A DNA stretch of 64,000 nt, taken from NCBI GenBank assembly GCA_947069175.1, contig CAMTDV010000003.1, positions 42,313,606-42,377,605 on the forward strand, written 5' to 3'. The stretch is from Scalesia atractyloides. Its lineage: Eukaryota; Streptophyta; Magnoliopsida; Asterales; Asteraceae. The position numbers and the translations under genes were made by a program. The notes beneath the pieces were generated by a model. The model was not told the origin of the DNA. It was given only the letters and a program-made list of their open reading frames with translations, and ran no database searches. Each line of letters starts with the position of its first letter. Position 1 is the stretch's first letter. This document shows, piece after piece, positions 42,467-54,482 of this stretch.

Positions 42467-44120
42467 TGTCAAACCCCAATTTCCAGTGGGCCCGATTAAT
42501 GGTTTATATTTGACGATTGTTAACAGTTTCACAATTTGTAGTGGGAGATAGAATATTAAAGTGATAAACATAAAGGCTTGATATTAAATAAAATTTACAA
42601 TAAGTTGTTTGATACAAGTCCCACAAGGTAGGATCGGAAATAAAGCGAGCTTAGGACATCATAGGCTTTTAAGCAGTGGAGTCGCAAGTTCCAAAGCTTT
42701 TTCTTTGACTGAACCGTTTCCAGCCTCTAATCAAGGTTCGTTACATACGATTTAATTTTTTGAAAATACGTCAGTTTTCACTGCTAAATACAATTAACCA
42801 ACTCATTTTAAAAATTATTTCATAAATAATTTTATATATATATATATATATATAATGATAACCCGTATGTAATCATTTAGTATTTCTTGGGATAGATTTC
42901 TTGTCACTTGATTTACATGCTTGTCAATACACTCGGGTACCACAAATCTATGCCGGTATGTGATCATGGTACACACCGTCTTTAATATAACGTCTTCTAG
43001 GTGTATGTATGCCTACCACCATGCGCACATAGCCATTCCTAATTGATGAGTCGGGACGTCCAGACACACGATACCATTAACCCCCAAGTATTTAATGTTA
43101 TTCAAGCTAAACGATTAACCGGGTTTTTATATTTATGAAAGCATTTGCCCATTTATATATGCCCGCTCCATGTGATTAATGTCATATCCCAAGTTTTCAA
43201 ATAAAATAGGCTAAGCATATTTACCTTTGCTTAGCATATAACTATAAATTATGTTCTTTGAAGAAAAGCCGTAAATCAAGTTGCAAATCCTAGGCATGAT
43301 TAACTGGAGGGCTTTATAGTCTAGAGTAAAACAAATTTATATATCTGTTAGAATGTTAACGGGTGATTTAGTAAGTTCTATGACTTGACTCGTTACTTAG
43401 AATATTGTTCTGTTTCGCTAGATTAAGCATGAGGTGGTTTATACCCTTCCTAGTGCGAAGCCTAGTTGGTGGATATGAGTTATTTAACCAAACATTCTGA
43501 TTTGGTGTGATTTTGAAAGGTTTAACCCCATTCGATTAGTTTATATATTTTATAATATTTAAACTAGTTATGTGCGCAAATACAGCATCGGGTGGTCGAA
43601 TAAGTTTATGAGAAGTCCGTTATGTCAAAATACATTTTTAAATATTGTACGATCAGTTTCAAGGTCAGGCTTTATGTCTCTTATGTTTTAAAATCATTTT
43701 TGCGCCAAAAGGGCATTTTTGACATTTTTAAAAATATATATGGTTGACTCGTCAATTAACCCTTTAAATGATATGCCTTAATTGGGTTTCAAAGTAGACC
43801 AAATGGGTTAGAATCGAAAATTAAAGCAAAAGTCAAACTGCTTGACTTTTGATATAAAAATAAGTGCTAAACTTAAATTGACGAGTTCGACATGTCAAAA
43901 ATGAGTTTTATAAGTTTATACAAACTGTTATAATGTCAAGACATGTGGTTTAGATACTTAGAAGTACATTTATCGCAAAACGCCTATTTTTTAGTTTTGA
44001 CTTGTATATATAACATGCTTGACTCGTCATTTCGCCCACTTAAAATGATCGCAAGGGATTCATACCTTCATTGTTACGATCACGTAAGAAAGTTCGATTC
44101 AAACTTTGACTAGACCAAAG
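42467..44120 (-). repeat. 5' LTR of element F, interrupted by element E
   Basis: Its inner end adjoins the primer site. Words such as TTTTGAAAATACGTCA and TAAATACAATTAAC also occur in the LTR of E, so the two LTRs are diverged relatives. At 44121 it stops abruptly at the LTR end of E, with ACCAAAG before the junction. The outer part should lie beyond E, outside the window. It is non-coding, with a (TA)n run at 42835-42855. Confidence 0.7.
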
Positions 44121-46437
44121 TGTCACACCCTGGATTTCCAACCAAACTCGGTGGGCCCGAGTGGGGAATATCGTGACGTAAGTTGATATCATCATAGTCA
44201 ATTAACACAGCACAACGGAAGTCTTGGAGTTTAAATTACTATTACAAACCAAATGTTCAAAGTACTAAAATAACATACAAACGGTTTGTAACTAAAGATC
44301 CACAGGCAGATCATAAAATATACAAAATATGATTAGCAAACTTTAGGGCAGATCTAAGGATTTGCAAGATCCTCTTATATCAATACCAAGCAGCTTCCAG
44401 CCTATTTCGTATTGTACCTGCAACTTAGTCTTTTGAAAATACGTCAACTTTCGTTGGTAAATACAATTAACTGACTCATTTTGAAAACATTTCAAAAATT
44501 GATTTAAGTGCACAGGGCACGAAAAATCTTTTATAACTTGGGAAAGTTATACTTATAACCTTGTTAACAGATTCACATGTTTGTCAATACATATGGGGCC
44601 CATATGGGGCCCAGTACAGAGACCAAGACATGATTCACTGACACACCACGTATGAACCCACGAAGGAGTTATCCCCAACTTGTGGGTAAAAGTATTTTAG
44701 CATTCGCATCCGTCGGGTGTATGCCTACACCTCGTGCTTTGGTCGTGGCCATTAGTAACTTAAATGAGCCGAGGTATCCAGGACACGGTCGTTAAGTTAT
44801 CAAACAAAACTGATCAAAATGGAATATGCGGATTTACTAGCCACAATCCGGCATTCAATTGATCTCATTTCCAACCAAACGGTAATAATTTATCGTAACC
44901 CAAGCTCGTATAGGGAAAATAAGTCAAGAGTATTTACCTGAGCTAGCACTTGATTTAAATGCAAGTTTATATTAACTCAACCGTTTAATCAATTATATAA
45001 GTGCAGATAGCATTTACTGGAAGGCTTTAGTCTGGAATAATGGCATAAGCTAACCAATTAGAATGCTAACAGTCCTATTTAAGTCAAGACTTAGACCGAC
45101 TAGCTTAAAGGATCAAAACGGTACAATACGCTAGATTAAGCGATGACCGGATAGAATGTAGTTTAAACCCAACAAGTAAATAAGACTTGTATGTCATGGG
45201 TAAACAATTAACATTCTGGAATTTGAGATTTAAAATGGTAAGGTTAAACCCGTTTTTGGTTAATTTTCATAAACTAGTTACATATACTTAACCGTACACA
45301 TATAAGCGATATCGGGTAACTAGATGAGTCATGAACAAGTTCTATATGTCATTATACTTTAAATAAGTTGTAATATTAGTAGGATATCAACTTATATGCC
45401 CGTTGAGGTTTTAAAACGAAACTACGCCTTATAAGGCGTTGACCATTATATGTCGAATAAAAGGAACTTGCATATATTCTGATGTTATGATCATAAACAC
45501 TTTGGAAAAATACTTAATTTGGAATATATTCTAAGTAAGATAGCACACATAAGTATGATTTATGGTGTAGAACCAAACTATGCACTGAAAGAGCATTTTG
45601 GTCCTTTAAAAATATAATTTATAATATTATATTAAAACTTAGTTTATGATCAGAATAATAACATCATAATATATTAATTATATTAACATATCAGTAGGTA
45701 ATTCATTTGCAAGTTCGTTGTTGATTAAAACCTTGTTTGTGTAAAAATGGCATTTTAGTCAAAGTTTGACATTTAATGGAACTTGTGCATAAATTCAGGT
45801 TATGATTATGATCATGTAATATAACCTTCGAGGGTTCTGCTACATTGTATTATGATCATAATGCGACCATAAATCAGTAGTAAATTATTCTAAGTCGGGT
45901 CAGAATCGAAGGTTAAAGCAGAAGTCAAACTTCGTGACTTTCGGTTGCGAACCAACCCTAGGACTGAAATTGACAAGCCGAACATGTTCTCACATGTTCT
46001 AATAATTATTACCAACTTGTTTAAGTGTCAAAAACATATTTTAACATATATAACTCAGATTATAATATTTATAAAATCTGATTCGTTTGACTTTATAAAA
46101 CATAAACTTTGACCCGTCAATTGACCTAGTAAACGTGATCCTTAGGAGGTGCCCTTTTAAGGGATTATAACCTACCTAATTATGATCACTTAGCCATGTT
46201 CAACTTGAACAATGGCTAGACCATAATGGTCTTAACCGAAAGTCAAGGCATTTGTTGAAAATGCTTGACTTTTGGCTATTGGAAGCCTATTAAAAGAAAA
46301 GAGCAGAGATGGAACACTTACAAGTGATCCAAGAGAAGTTTAGAACTCAAAGGGATGCTCCTAGATGACAAGGAACTTCCAAGAGTGTAATAAGAGAGGA
46401 GAAGAAGGAATGAGCAAGAATGAGGTGAGTTTGAGGG

Positions 46438-46446
46438 CTATTTATA
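46438..46446 (-). promoter_or_regulatory. TATA box of the element E LTR
   Basis: GCACTATAAATAGCC on the minus strand has a strong TATA core and a CT-rich downstream leader. Transcription would begin around 46405-46410. Confidence 0.6.
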
Positions 46447-47022
46447 GTGCAAGAGGGTGTGTGAGGATGAAGCCAAGTGTTAGAGGTGTTGTAGGATTAT
46501 TACAAGTGTCTAGCAAGGTTTCAAGAGCTGCAAGAGTGTGGCAATTTGTAGGCTAGGAGGCATCTTGACAGAATTTTGGAGTTTTGACACATTTAGTCCC
46601 TCAAAAAATAGTTTTATGGATTGTCATGAATTGTCCCTTGACTTATATTCAATGACATAATGACACAACTTAGTGCTTTTCAATCAACACGTGATGTGTT
46701 GAAGAAGAGTGTGAATAACCAAACGTTAACGAGTGTCACACAAGGTGCTTTTATGACTTATTCGTAGTTACTAGCTTAGAATACGATAAATACGGATCCT
46801 TATGGTTTTAAAGGTTAATTTACCTATTTAGTAAAGTTAAAGGTTCGATGATGTGTGATACTCAAGAATGGTGAATCAAAAGATATCACCTTAACCGGGA
46901 GTCGTTCGGGTAGAAAAATGACTTGGTTATGCAAGGAAAATGAAATAATAAAGTCTAGGGGCCTTCGGGTTATTAGTTGAAAGTTAAAATGATGAAAAAG
47001 TGAAGTTCTAGAGGCCCGAGAC

Positions 47023-47099
47023 CGTAGCCTACGGCTAGTTTTAAGATTAAACCAATTAGCCTGGACAGTAGCTATTGGTCTTGGACCGTAAGCTACGGC
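47023..47099 (-). repeat. Two short palindromes near the start of the element E LTR
   Basis: CCGTAGCCTACGG (47023-47035) and CCGTAAGCTACGG (47087-47099) are hairpins in a repeated context, with GACCGTA on one side and GGCTAG on the other. They lie about 85-160 bp inside the LTR. Confidence 0.65.
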
Positions 47100-47182
47100 T
47101 AGGTTTAATTTTTTTAGACATGTTTGAGGAGTTAAGTGGCTAACTTATTTGAGGTATTTCCAGACTTTTACGATGTGTTACA

Positions 47183-47222
47183 TCCTCACCCCGTTAAAAG
47201 AAATCTCAACCTCGAGATTTTA
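47183..47222 (-). other. Polypurine-tract region of element E
   Basis: The minus strand reads ATCTCGAGGTTGAGATTTC, then TTTTAACGGGGTGAGGA directly before the LTR. It has the same layout (hairpin, T-run, purine tract) as the PPT of element A. Confidence 0.85.
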
Positions 47223-47223
47223 T

Positions 47224-48545
47224 TCAAAAAGATGGGGGGTACTTTTGTCGCATACTGGACTCAACCTCCCATGTATACTCGGGGCCGCGACGGGCATCCC
47301 ATTTAACCTTTACAATAGGTATAAACTTCCTTCGGAGCTTTTTAACCTGTCGATCCTCAATCAAAATTGGTTTCTCAATGAACCTCAGGCCTTTATCAAT
47401 TTGCATATCTTGATGTGACAATGCTAGCGACTCATCGGCTAGACATTTCTTTAGATTAGATATGTAGAACACATCATGGATTCCACCGAGCTCCTCAGGC
47501 AGCTTAAGCTTATAAGCTAAAGAACCGACACATTCGATTACCTCAAATGGTCCAATATATCTCGGGCTCAACCTACCCTTCTTTCCGAAGTGCATCACAC
47601 ATTTCCATGGTGATACCTTCAATGATACTTTGTCCCCTATTTGGAACTTAAGAGGTTTTCGCCTCGTGTCTACATAACTTTTCTGCCTATCACGGGCAGC
47701 TTTGAGACGATCACGGATTTGTATTATCTTATTCGTGGTCTCTAGAACAATTTCAGGTCCAGACAGTTGGGCTTCCCCAACTTCAGCCCACCAAACAGGC
47801 ATTCTACATTTTCTCCCATACAAGGCCTCAAAAGGAGCAGCCTTGATGCTTGTATGATAGCTATCATTGTAGGAGAATTCTACTAGGGTAAGTGGTTGTC
47901 CCAACTTCCACCTAAATCAATCACGCATGCTCTAAGCATGTCTTCCAAAGTCTGGATAGTACGCTCACTCTGTCCATCAGTCTGTGGAAGGTAAGTTGTA
48001 CTAAAGTTTAATCTTGTGCCTAATGATTGTTGGAAACTTTTCCAAAAGTGAGATGTATATCTAGTATCTCTATCAGATACAATAGATACCGGCACACCAT
48101 GTAGGGACACAATCTTGTCCACATATAGCTTTGCCAACTTGTCAGAATTATAAGTTTCTTTAATTGGCAAGAAATGTGCTGACTTAGTCAGCCTATCCAC
48201 AATGACCCAAATCGTGTCATTATCACGTTTGGTCTTAGGTAATTTGGTAATCAAATCCATAGTTACCATTTCCCATTTCCAAGTGGGAATCTCAAGCTGT
48301 TGTAGAAGTCCTGACGGTTTCTGATGTTCGGCTTTAACTTGCGAACATGTCAGACACTTAGCTACATAAGTGGCTATGGATTTCTTCAAACCCATCCACC
48401 AAAAATTATTCTTCAAATCTTGATACATCTTGTCACCACCCGGGTGAACTGAGTATCTTGAATTATGCACTTCCTGGAGAATTAGATCTCTAAGTCCATC
48501 AAAGATTGGGAACCCGGATTCTGCCATTAAATCTATGGATTCCAT
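47224..48545 (-). pseudogene. Integrase and chromodomain of element E
   Basis: The frame 48545-47883 has the HHCC finger (H in EVHNSRYSVHPG, CLTCSQVK) and the core with D in VTMDLITKLP, D in IVSDRDTRY and E in TDGQSERT. The frame 47904-47224 overlaps by about 20 bp after a 1-bp shift and carries VEFSYNDSYHTS, GPFEVIECVG and a complete chromodomain from LRFIEKPILI to TWEVESSMRQKYP. Apart from the one shift this module is intact. It is the best reference in the window for the broken copy of A at 4598-5796. A stop at 48546 separates it from RNase H. Confidence 0.9.
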
Positions 48546-48562
48546 CTTTTTCCAGGCATTAA

Positions 48563-49973
48563 CTAATCAGCAGTTCTGCCTAATCCTTCATTAGGAATAT
48601 TAGCCTCTAACAGGGCTTGCTTTTGTGTATCTAATAGCTTCTCATTCAAGCTATTTCTGAGCTCAATGCTCTTGGTGTTGATCCTAATAGGCTTAACCCT
48701 TTCCTTGCGACTTAAGGCGTCAGCAACGACATTTGCCTTACCGGGATGATACCGAATTTCACAATCATAATCATTAAGCGTTTCCATCCAGCGGCGCTGT
48801 CGTATGTTCAAATCATTTTGATTGAACAGATGTTGGAGACTCTTATGGTCGGTGTATATAATACACTTTGTGCCATATAAGTAATGTCTCCACAACTTAA
48901 GTGCAAATACAACAGCACCCAATTCCAAGTCATGGGTGGGGTAATTCCTTTCGTGCACCTTTAATTGTCGTGATGCATAAGCAATCACTGTGCCTTTTTG
49001 CATTAGCACACAGCCCATGCCAGTGTGAAGGCATCATAATAAACGACAAAATCCTTAATACCCTCAGGTAGAGATAACATAGGAGCATTTCTCAACTTGT
49101 GTTTTAGAATTTCAAAAGATTCTTGTTGTTTTGGACCCCAGTCAAACTTGACATTCTTACGGGTCAAGGTAGTTAAAGGAGTGGCTATCCTCGAAAAGTT
49201 CTTAATGAACCTCCTATAATAACCGGCCAATTCTAAGAAACTACGAATCTCTGATGGAGTTTTGGGTACTTCCCAATTCATTATGGCTTCAATCTTGGCG
49301 GGATCCACTTGGATACCACGCTCACTTACAACATGTCCAAGAAACTAGACTTCTCTAAGCCAAAATTTGCACTTAGAGAACTTAGCATAAAGTTTCTCTT
49401 GTCATAGTAATTCTAGGATGCATCGAAGATGTTTCTCGTGATCAACTTGATTACGAGAGTAGATAAGTATATCGTCTATGAAGACAATGACAAACTTATC
49501 TAGATATGGTTTGCAGACTCTATTCATGAGATTCATGAATGTTGCAGGTGCATTTGTGAGCCCAAAGGCATCACCAAAAATTCATAATGACCATAACGAG
49601 TCCTGAAGGCAGTCTTAGGAACATCCTCACTTCTAACCTTCAGTTGATGATATCCTGATCTTAAGTCAATCTTAGAGAAGTAACTAGCCCCTTGGAGTTG
49701 ATCGAACAAGTCATCGATCCTGGGCAGAGGATAATGATTCTTGATCGTTATCTTGTTTAGTTCGCGATAATCAATGCACATCCTCATTGAACCGTCCTTC
49801 TTCTTAACGAAAAGGATCGGAGCTCCCCAAGGTGAGGAACTAGGCTGAATGAAGCCTTTCTCTAAAAGTTCGTCTAATTGTATTCTCAATTCCTTCATTT
49901 TGGTTGGTGCTAGCCGATACAGAGCTCTTGCAACAGGTGTCGCTCCTGGTAGGATGCCAATCCTAAACTCCAC
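48563..49973 (-). pseudogene. Reverse transcriptase and RNase H of element E
   Basis: The frame 49973-49533 covers the RT fingers (KKKDGSMRMCIDYRELN, YPLPRIDDLFDQL, FRTRYGHYEFLVMP). A shift near 49560 puts the catalytic VFIDDILIYS at about 49485-49458 in another frame, and a stop near 49348 follows. The frame 49308-49003 has the thumb, and 49018-48563 has RNase H with GCVLMQKGTVIAYASRQL, the E in HDLELGAVV, TDHKSLQH and NVVADALSRKE. All main motifs remain, with three to four lesions. Confidence 0.88.
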
Positions 49974-50036
49974 TTGCCTATCTGGAGGTGGACCCGGTAA
50001 TTCTTTAGGGAAAACATCGGAATATTCTGAAATGAC

Positions 50037-50681
50037 TTAAAGGTCTTCGATCTTTGGTTTTGGCTCGTTAATAGTTACCTGTGCCATATAGATGACACAA
50101 CCTTTCCTCAAACACTTGGATGCCTTGAGCAATGACACTTTGTCTGGCAATCCATAGTGTGAATCTCCAAGTATGGTGAGCATCTCACCAGATGGGGTTT
50201 TATTTTCGATGAGTTTCTTATCACAGGCAATGCGAGCTTGGTTATGAGATAACCAATCCATGCCTAAGACTACATCGAACCCCGCCAATTTCATTGGTAG
50301 AAGAGAGATAGGAATTGAGTGATTCTTAATGGATATAGAACATCCATCAAGAATGGAAGATGCTGTTTCTAAGGTTCCATCAGCAAGTTCTACTTCATAA
50401 GTTCTGTCTAGGGTTCTTATGGGTAAGTTTAATAGTTTACTAAACTTATAGTCTACAAATGACTTATCTGCACCCGAATCAAAAAGAACTCTAGCATATA
50501 CGCCATTAATGAGGAATGTACTTGTTATGACATTGTTGTCATTAACAGCCTCTCTAGCATTCATCCGAAAGGCATGCATTTCCTTTCTTGGCCTCTCAAG
50601 GCTTTGCATTATTACTCTTAGGATTCTTAGGGCAGTTAGTCTTAATATGCCCTTTTTCATTACAGCCGTAGCAAACGGCAT
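50037..50681 (-). pseudogene. Protease of element E
   Basis: The frame begins in the end of gag and carries VLFDSGADKSF, the aspartic protease motif (DSG), then AGFDVVLGMDWLS. It ends at TAA 50037, directly before RT begins in the same phase. In A the same place is uninterrupted. Length and order are normal for a Tekay polyprotein. Confidence 0.85.
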
Positions 50682-51720
50682 CCTTAAGATCCTTGCATTC
50701 TAGGGTCTTATGCCCCTTTTTCTTATAGATGCCACAGGGTTTAGCCTGTGGATCAAAATTGCACAGTCCCCAGTGCCTGTGGTTGCAGGTCTTACATGTC
50801 GGCTTCTCGCCCGATCTATCTTGGTTCCTTTTGATTCCGAATCTCCCCTTATTCATCTTATTAAATCTTTGGGAGTTATCATTCTCTCGCTTCCTTTTCC
50901 CGTCAGTCTCAGTCTTGACTGACTTTTGTCTCACCAAATCTAAGGTGAGAGAGAGATAGGTCAACAGCAGACCTATAAGTAGTAGGCTGGGCAGCCTTCA
51001 CCATGCCTTTAATCTCAGGCGCTAACCCATTTATGAAACGCGTAGTGCGTTTGGGTTCAGGAGATACTAGATAAGATACCAATCTGGATAAAGAGTTAAG
51101 TTACATACTTCTGACAATCCAGGTTTTTCATTGTAAGAGTCAGAAAATATGACTCTATCTTCTCCACCTTATGAGATGGGCAGTAAGTTTCCTTAACAAG
51201 GTCCACAAACTTGGACCATCCTAAGTTATACAGGTGTACTTTTCCTATGGACTGGACCATAGCCTTCCACCATATTAGGGCATCGCCCTTAAAAGATTAG
51301 GATGCATACTTCACCACATCCTTATCAGCACAATCGCTGATATCTACAATAGTTTCCATTTCATCGAGCCATCTCAAGGCTTCTATAGCCCCTTTTCTCC
51401 ATTAAAGTCTCGGGGCTTGCGGGGGACAAAGTATTTATAGGTACATCCGTCTTTAGAAGAACGAGACCTATCATGAAACTCTAGTTTCTTTGGTTCAATC
51501 TTCGCATTCAATGAGTGAACAGAGCTCTCCTTTCAAGCTGATGATGGTGGAATAGATAAAGGTTTAGAGCAGGTAGCTCTCGTTTCCTTCAATTTTCCAT
51601 GGCCTTTCTAACAGATGGATCAATGCGAGCTTGGAAATCATCATTATTGATGGCTATATTTTTAGCTTTGTCAGCAGTATTATCATGGCGACTACTTTGT
51701 GCCTCATCTGAATTAGCCAT
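50596..51720 (-). pseudogene. Gag of element E
   Basis: The start is ATG at 51720 (MANSDEAQSSRHD). The capsid domain is spread over broken frames to about 51000, with SFKGDALIWWKAMVQS as the clear signature. The frame 50964-50596 has a basic region, a CKTCNHRHWGLC block, a knuckle reading CGIYKKKGHKTLEC in which the second Cys is Tyr, and an intact knuckle CYGCNEKGHIKTNC. The large number of stops between 51650 and 51000 makes gag the most damaged part of E. Confidence 0.8.
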
Positions 51721-51956
51721 CTCTGATGTTTTGGTACTAAATTTTAAATTGAACTTTCATTAGCCATGGTATTAATAACCATATAGGCTGTAAAGTTTGT
51801 ATATATAAATCCATTGCCTATTTGAACCAGTGTGCATAGAATCTCAACTGTCAGGCTTAACATTTTAAATGAATGTTCTTTGAGATATTTAGCCTAGGTC
51901 TCAAAGGGACCATAAAAGGCTTTCTAAATTTGGACGTAGTCCATATACTATTAGAC

Positions 51957-52405
51957 AGTGGATCATAAAGTCACAACTGTCATGGTCATATTTGACAATA
52001 TAATATGGCCCGTAGGCAAAATAATATAATAAATCAATTAACATCTCCTAAGAATGTCAAGATAGAAAATCATCGCACTGATGATATTAGTCATGATCTC
52101 ATTGATCATATAGATTATGAGGCTTGAGCATAGCTCACCACCTTGGACTAGGAACCATAAGGTTACAACTGTCATCGTCTTAATTGACAACATAATAAGG
52201 CCCATAGGCAAAATAATATAATAGATCAATTAACATATCCTAAGATGTCAATATAGATAATCATCGCACGATGATATTAGTCATGATCTCATTGATCATA
52301 TAGACTATGAGGCTTGAGTATAATTCACCACCTTGGACAGGGAACCATAAGGTTACAACTATCATTGTCTTAATTGACAATATATTATTGCTCATAGGCA
52401 AATCA
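51957..52405 (-). repeat. About 190-bp tandem repeat, 2.4 copies, in the leader of element E
   Basis: Units at 51957-52150 and 52151-52339 and a partial one to 52405 share GGTTACAACTGTCAT, GGCAAAATAATATAAT and GACTATGAGGCTTGAG-type words. A degraded further copy is suggested around 52740-52930. Confidence 0.8.
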
Positions 52406-52700
52406 TCACTAATGGATGTTAAATCATGGCCCGTAGGCACTTCATCACTAATCGATGTTTAATTATGGTCTGTGGGCACTACATCACTAATGGATGTTTA
52501 ATCATGGCCCGTAGGCACTACTTCACTAATGGATGTTGAATTATGGCCCGTAGGCACTACATCACTAATGGATGTTTAATTATGGATCGTAGGCATTACA
52601 TCACTAATGGATGTTTAATTATGGCCCTTAGGCACTACATCACTAATGGATGTTTAATTATGGCTCGTAGGCACTACATCACTAATGGATGTTTGATATT
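52405..52700 (-). repeat. 39-bp tandem repeat, 7.6 copies, in the leader of element E
   Basis: Units begin at 52405, 52444, 52483, 52522, 52561, 52600, 52639 and 52678. Each is ATCACTAATGGATGTTTAAT followed by TATGGCCCGTAGGCACTAC, with one to four changes. It is not open in any frame on the element strand. It lies between ORF0 and gag. Confidence 0.92.
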
Positions 52701-53124
52701 ATCATCGCATTGATCATATTAGCCGGGATCAAATTTGATCACATAGGCTATAAGGTTAGGACGTAGTCCATTCACCTAGACAACTAGTGTGATTCCTCAA
52801 GTCACACTGACAAGAGTATTAACATTGCTTGAATGTTAACATAGAATTATCTTAATGGTCGATTAATAATAGTCACGGTCGCATTGACCTTAACGACTTG
52901 GAGGCTTGAACATAGTTCACCACCTCTGGATAGAAGGATTAATCTTCCTTAACTATCATGATAGAAGGGCTTATTTGTCCTTAACTATCTTTTATAATTT
53001 TCCAATTAATATAAACTTTGCCATTTGGCTAATCAAAACCATTAAGAAGATCTTTTGGAATTATATAGTGGATCATAAATTTCGAGTTAAAATCGAGACG
53101 ATCGCTTGAAGAGGATGTAACGAT

Positions 53125-53162
<38 letters not shown>
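53125..53162. repeat. (TA)n microsatellite
   Basis: This is an uninterrupted alternating TA run of about 38 bp. On the left it touches GAAGAGGATGTAAC, which looks like a polypurine tract plus LTR start on the + strand but has no partner nearby. Confidence 0.9.
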
Positions 53163-53163
<1 letters not shown>

Positions 53164-53223
53164 CCAAATATTTCATTAAATAACAATAAAAAACTACAAT
53201 ACTTGAAATAATTTGAACTATTT

Positions 53224-53335
53224 GTCCTTGCAAGGACTAAAAAAAACAACATGTCCACGTAGGGACTAAAGAAATAACATGTCCACGTAGGGACTAATGA
53301 AACAACAATGTCCACGTAGGGACTAAAGGAAATGT
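53224..53335 (-). repeat. 28-29-bp tandem repeat after the stop of ORF0-E
   Basis: GTCCACGTAGGGACTAA occurs at 53253, 53281 and 53310, with a degraded first copy at 53224. It lies just 3' of ORF0 on the minus strand. Confidence 0.85.
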
Positions 53336-53343
53336 TACAAAAC

Positions 53344-54482
53344 TTAAAAATAGAAGAAACTGCATTCGTCCTTCTTTCCTTTGACTAACTTGGAAAGTTT
53401 CTTGAAGAACTTATTTGTCTTCTTCTCCGTCTTCTCAGCCTGTTGTTGCATTTCCTCCATCCGTTCTAAAGCCTCATTAATGGCTTCAAGAGGTGGCGGA
53501 GGTTGTGGTTGTGGTTGAGGCACAATAGGATACTGGTACCCATAACTTGGGTATCCAGTAGGTGGATAAGCAGGTGGGAAGGGAGATGGGTAAAGTGCAT
53601 TATGCATGACCGCTTGCATATATGGGTTATGTGATAGTGCCTGATAATTTATGTTCGTAGGCATATTCGGGTTAAAAGGAGTATACTTAGACATATCTGG
53701 GTATGTAGGAATAGGGTTCTTAAACCCAACGGTGGTGCTTGAACCACAGGTGGTGGTGTTGGTTCCACCACAGGCGTAGTATTTGAGGGTCCACCCATTT
53801 GTGGCTCCTCAGGAATAGTAGGGTAGGTTTTGGGCAATGGTGGTAGCGAACCTGATTGTGGTCCCGCATGCACTGACATACGTGCTCCACGTTTCCTCCT
53901 TGGTGGCTCAGGTGGTGGCTTAGGTTGCTCCACCTGTTACATATAGATGTCTTCCTATGTAGGAGGCGGTGTTGGAGAGTGGTACGAAGGAGTGTTAACA
54001 AAAGTGAATTGACTCCAATATTGGTCCCATTCATTAGGACCATGATAAGGTGATCCTGCATAAGAGTTAGAATCGCTAAAGATTTTAATGGGGTGTCCAT
54101 GTGATCCTTACAGTGGCATCTCCGGGTCGGAGTCCTCGTCCATAGGATTTGGTTGATCCAACTGATTGTGATCAGCTGGAAGTGGGTTAAAATAAAGTTC
54201 TGGGTTAAACTCTTCATGGTATGAATGGGAATGGGAATGGTGAGAGTGGTGTGAATGATGAGAGTGGTGAGAGTGGTAAGAATTTTGGAAATGTGGGGGC
54301 AAGTATTTATGAGAGATAGAGTATCTCGCTGGTTGCCAAGGAGATGAATCTCCTGAATCTTGGTACGAATTTGAGTTGTGAGGTTGTGAAGGGATGCGCC
54401 CCGATGGTCCTCCCCTCATTGGACCTTTTCCTCTTCCACTTTGTCCTCTGAATCTTGGCGGTGTTTTTATGTTAAAATTCAA
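53344..54482 (-). pseudogene. Upstream ORF (ORF0) of element E, His/Pro/Tyr-rich
   Basis: The frame 54482-54108 starts with a basic, Gly/Arg-rich N terminus, then His-Ser repeats (HSHHSHHSHH), then PMDEDSDPEMP. A TAA at 54108 breaks it. The frame 53933-53649 continues with Pro-rich QPKPPPEPPRRKRGARMS. The frame 53694-53344 has NPYMQAVMHN, Tyr-Pro repeats, PQPQPQPPPP and a helical, Lys/Glu-rich C terminus (AINEALERMEEMQQQAEK, FFKKLSKLVKGKK). The order is basic, His-rich, acidic, Pro-rich, Tyr-Pro repeat, coiled coil, over about 370 codons. The same protein family, also decayed, is present in F at 41338-42305. It shares no obvious sequence with ORF0 of A. Function is unknown; it is not a Gag or env domain I recognise. 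Confidence 0.7.

Larger units (their letters stand above)
44121..47182 (-). repeat. 3' LTR of element E (about 3.06 kb)
   Basis: It begins TGTAACACATCG at 47182 on the minus strand, directly after the polypurine region, and ends GGGTGTGACA at 44121. The TATA box TATAAATAG is at 46446-46438. No protein is encoded; the frame at 46365-46556 is LTR sequence. Confidence 0.85.

Noticed and set aside
46365..46556. A 63-codon + strand frame
   Set aside because: It lies in the promoter and leader of the 3' LTR of E, opposite to the direction of transcription.
52405..52700. Regular direct repeats resembling a CRISPR array
   Set aside because: The 39-bp units are contiguous with no unique spacers, and everything around them is plant retrotransposon sequence.
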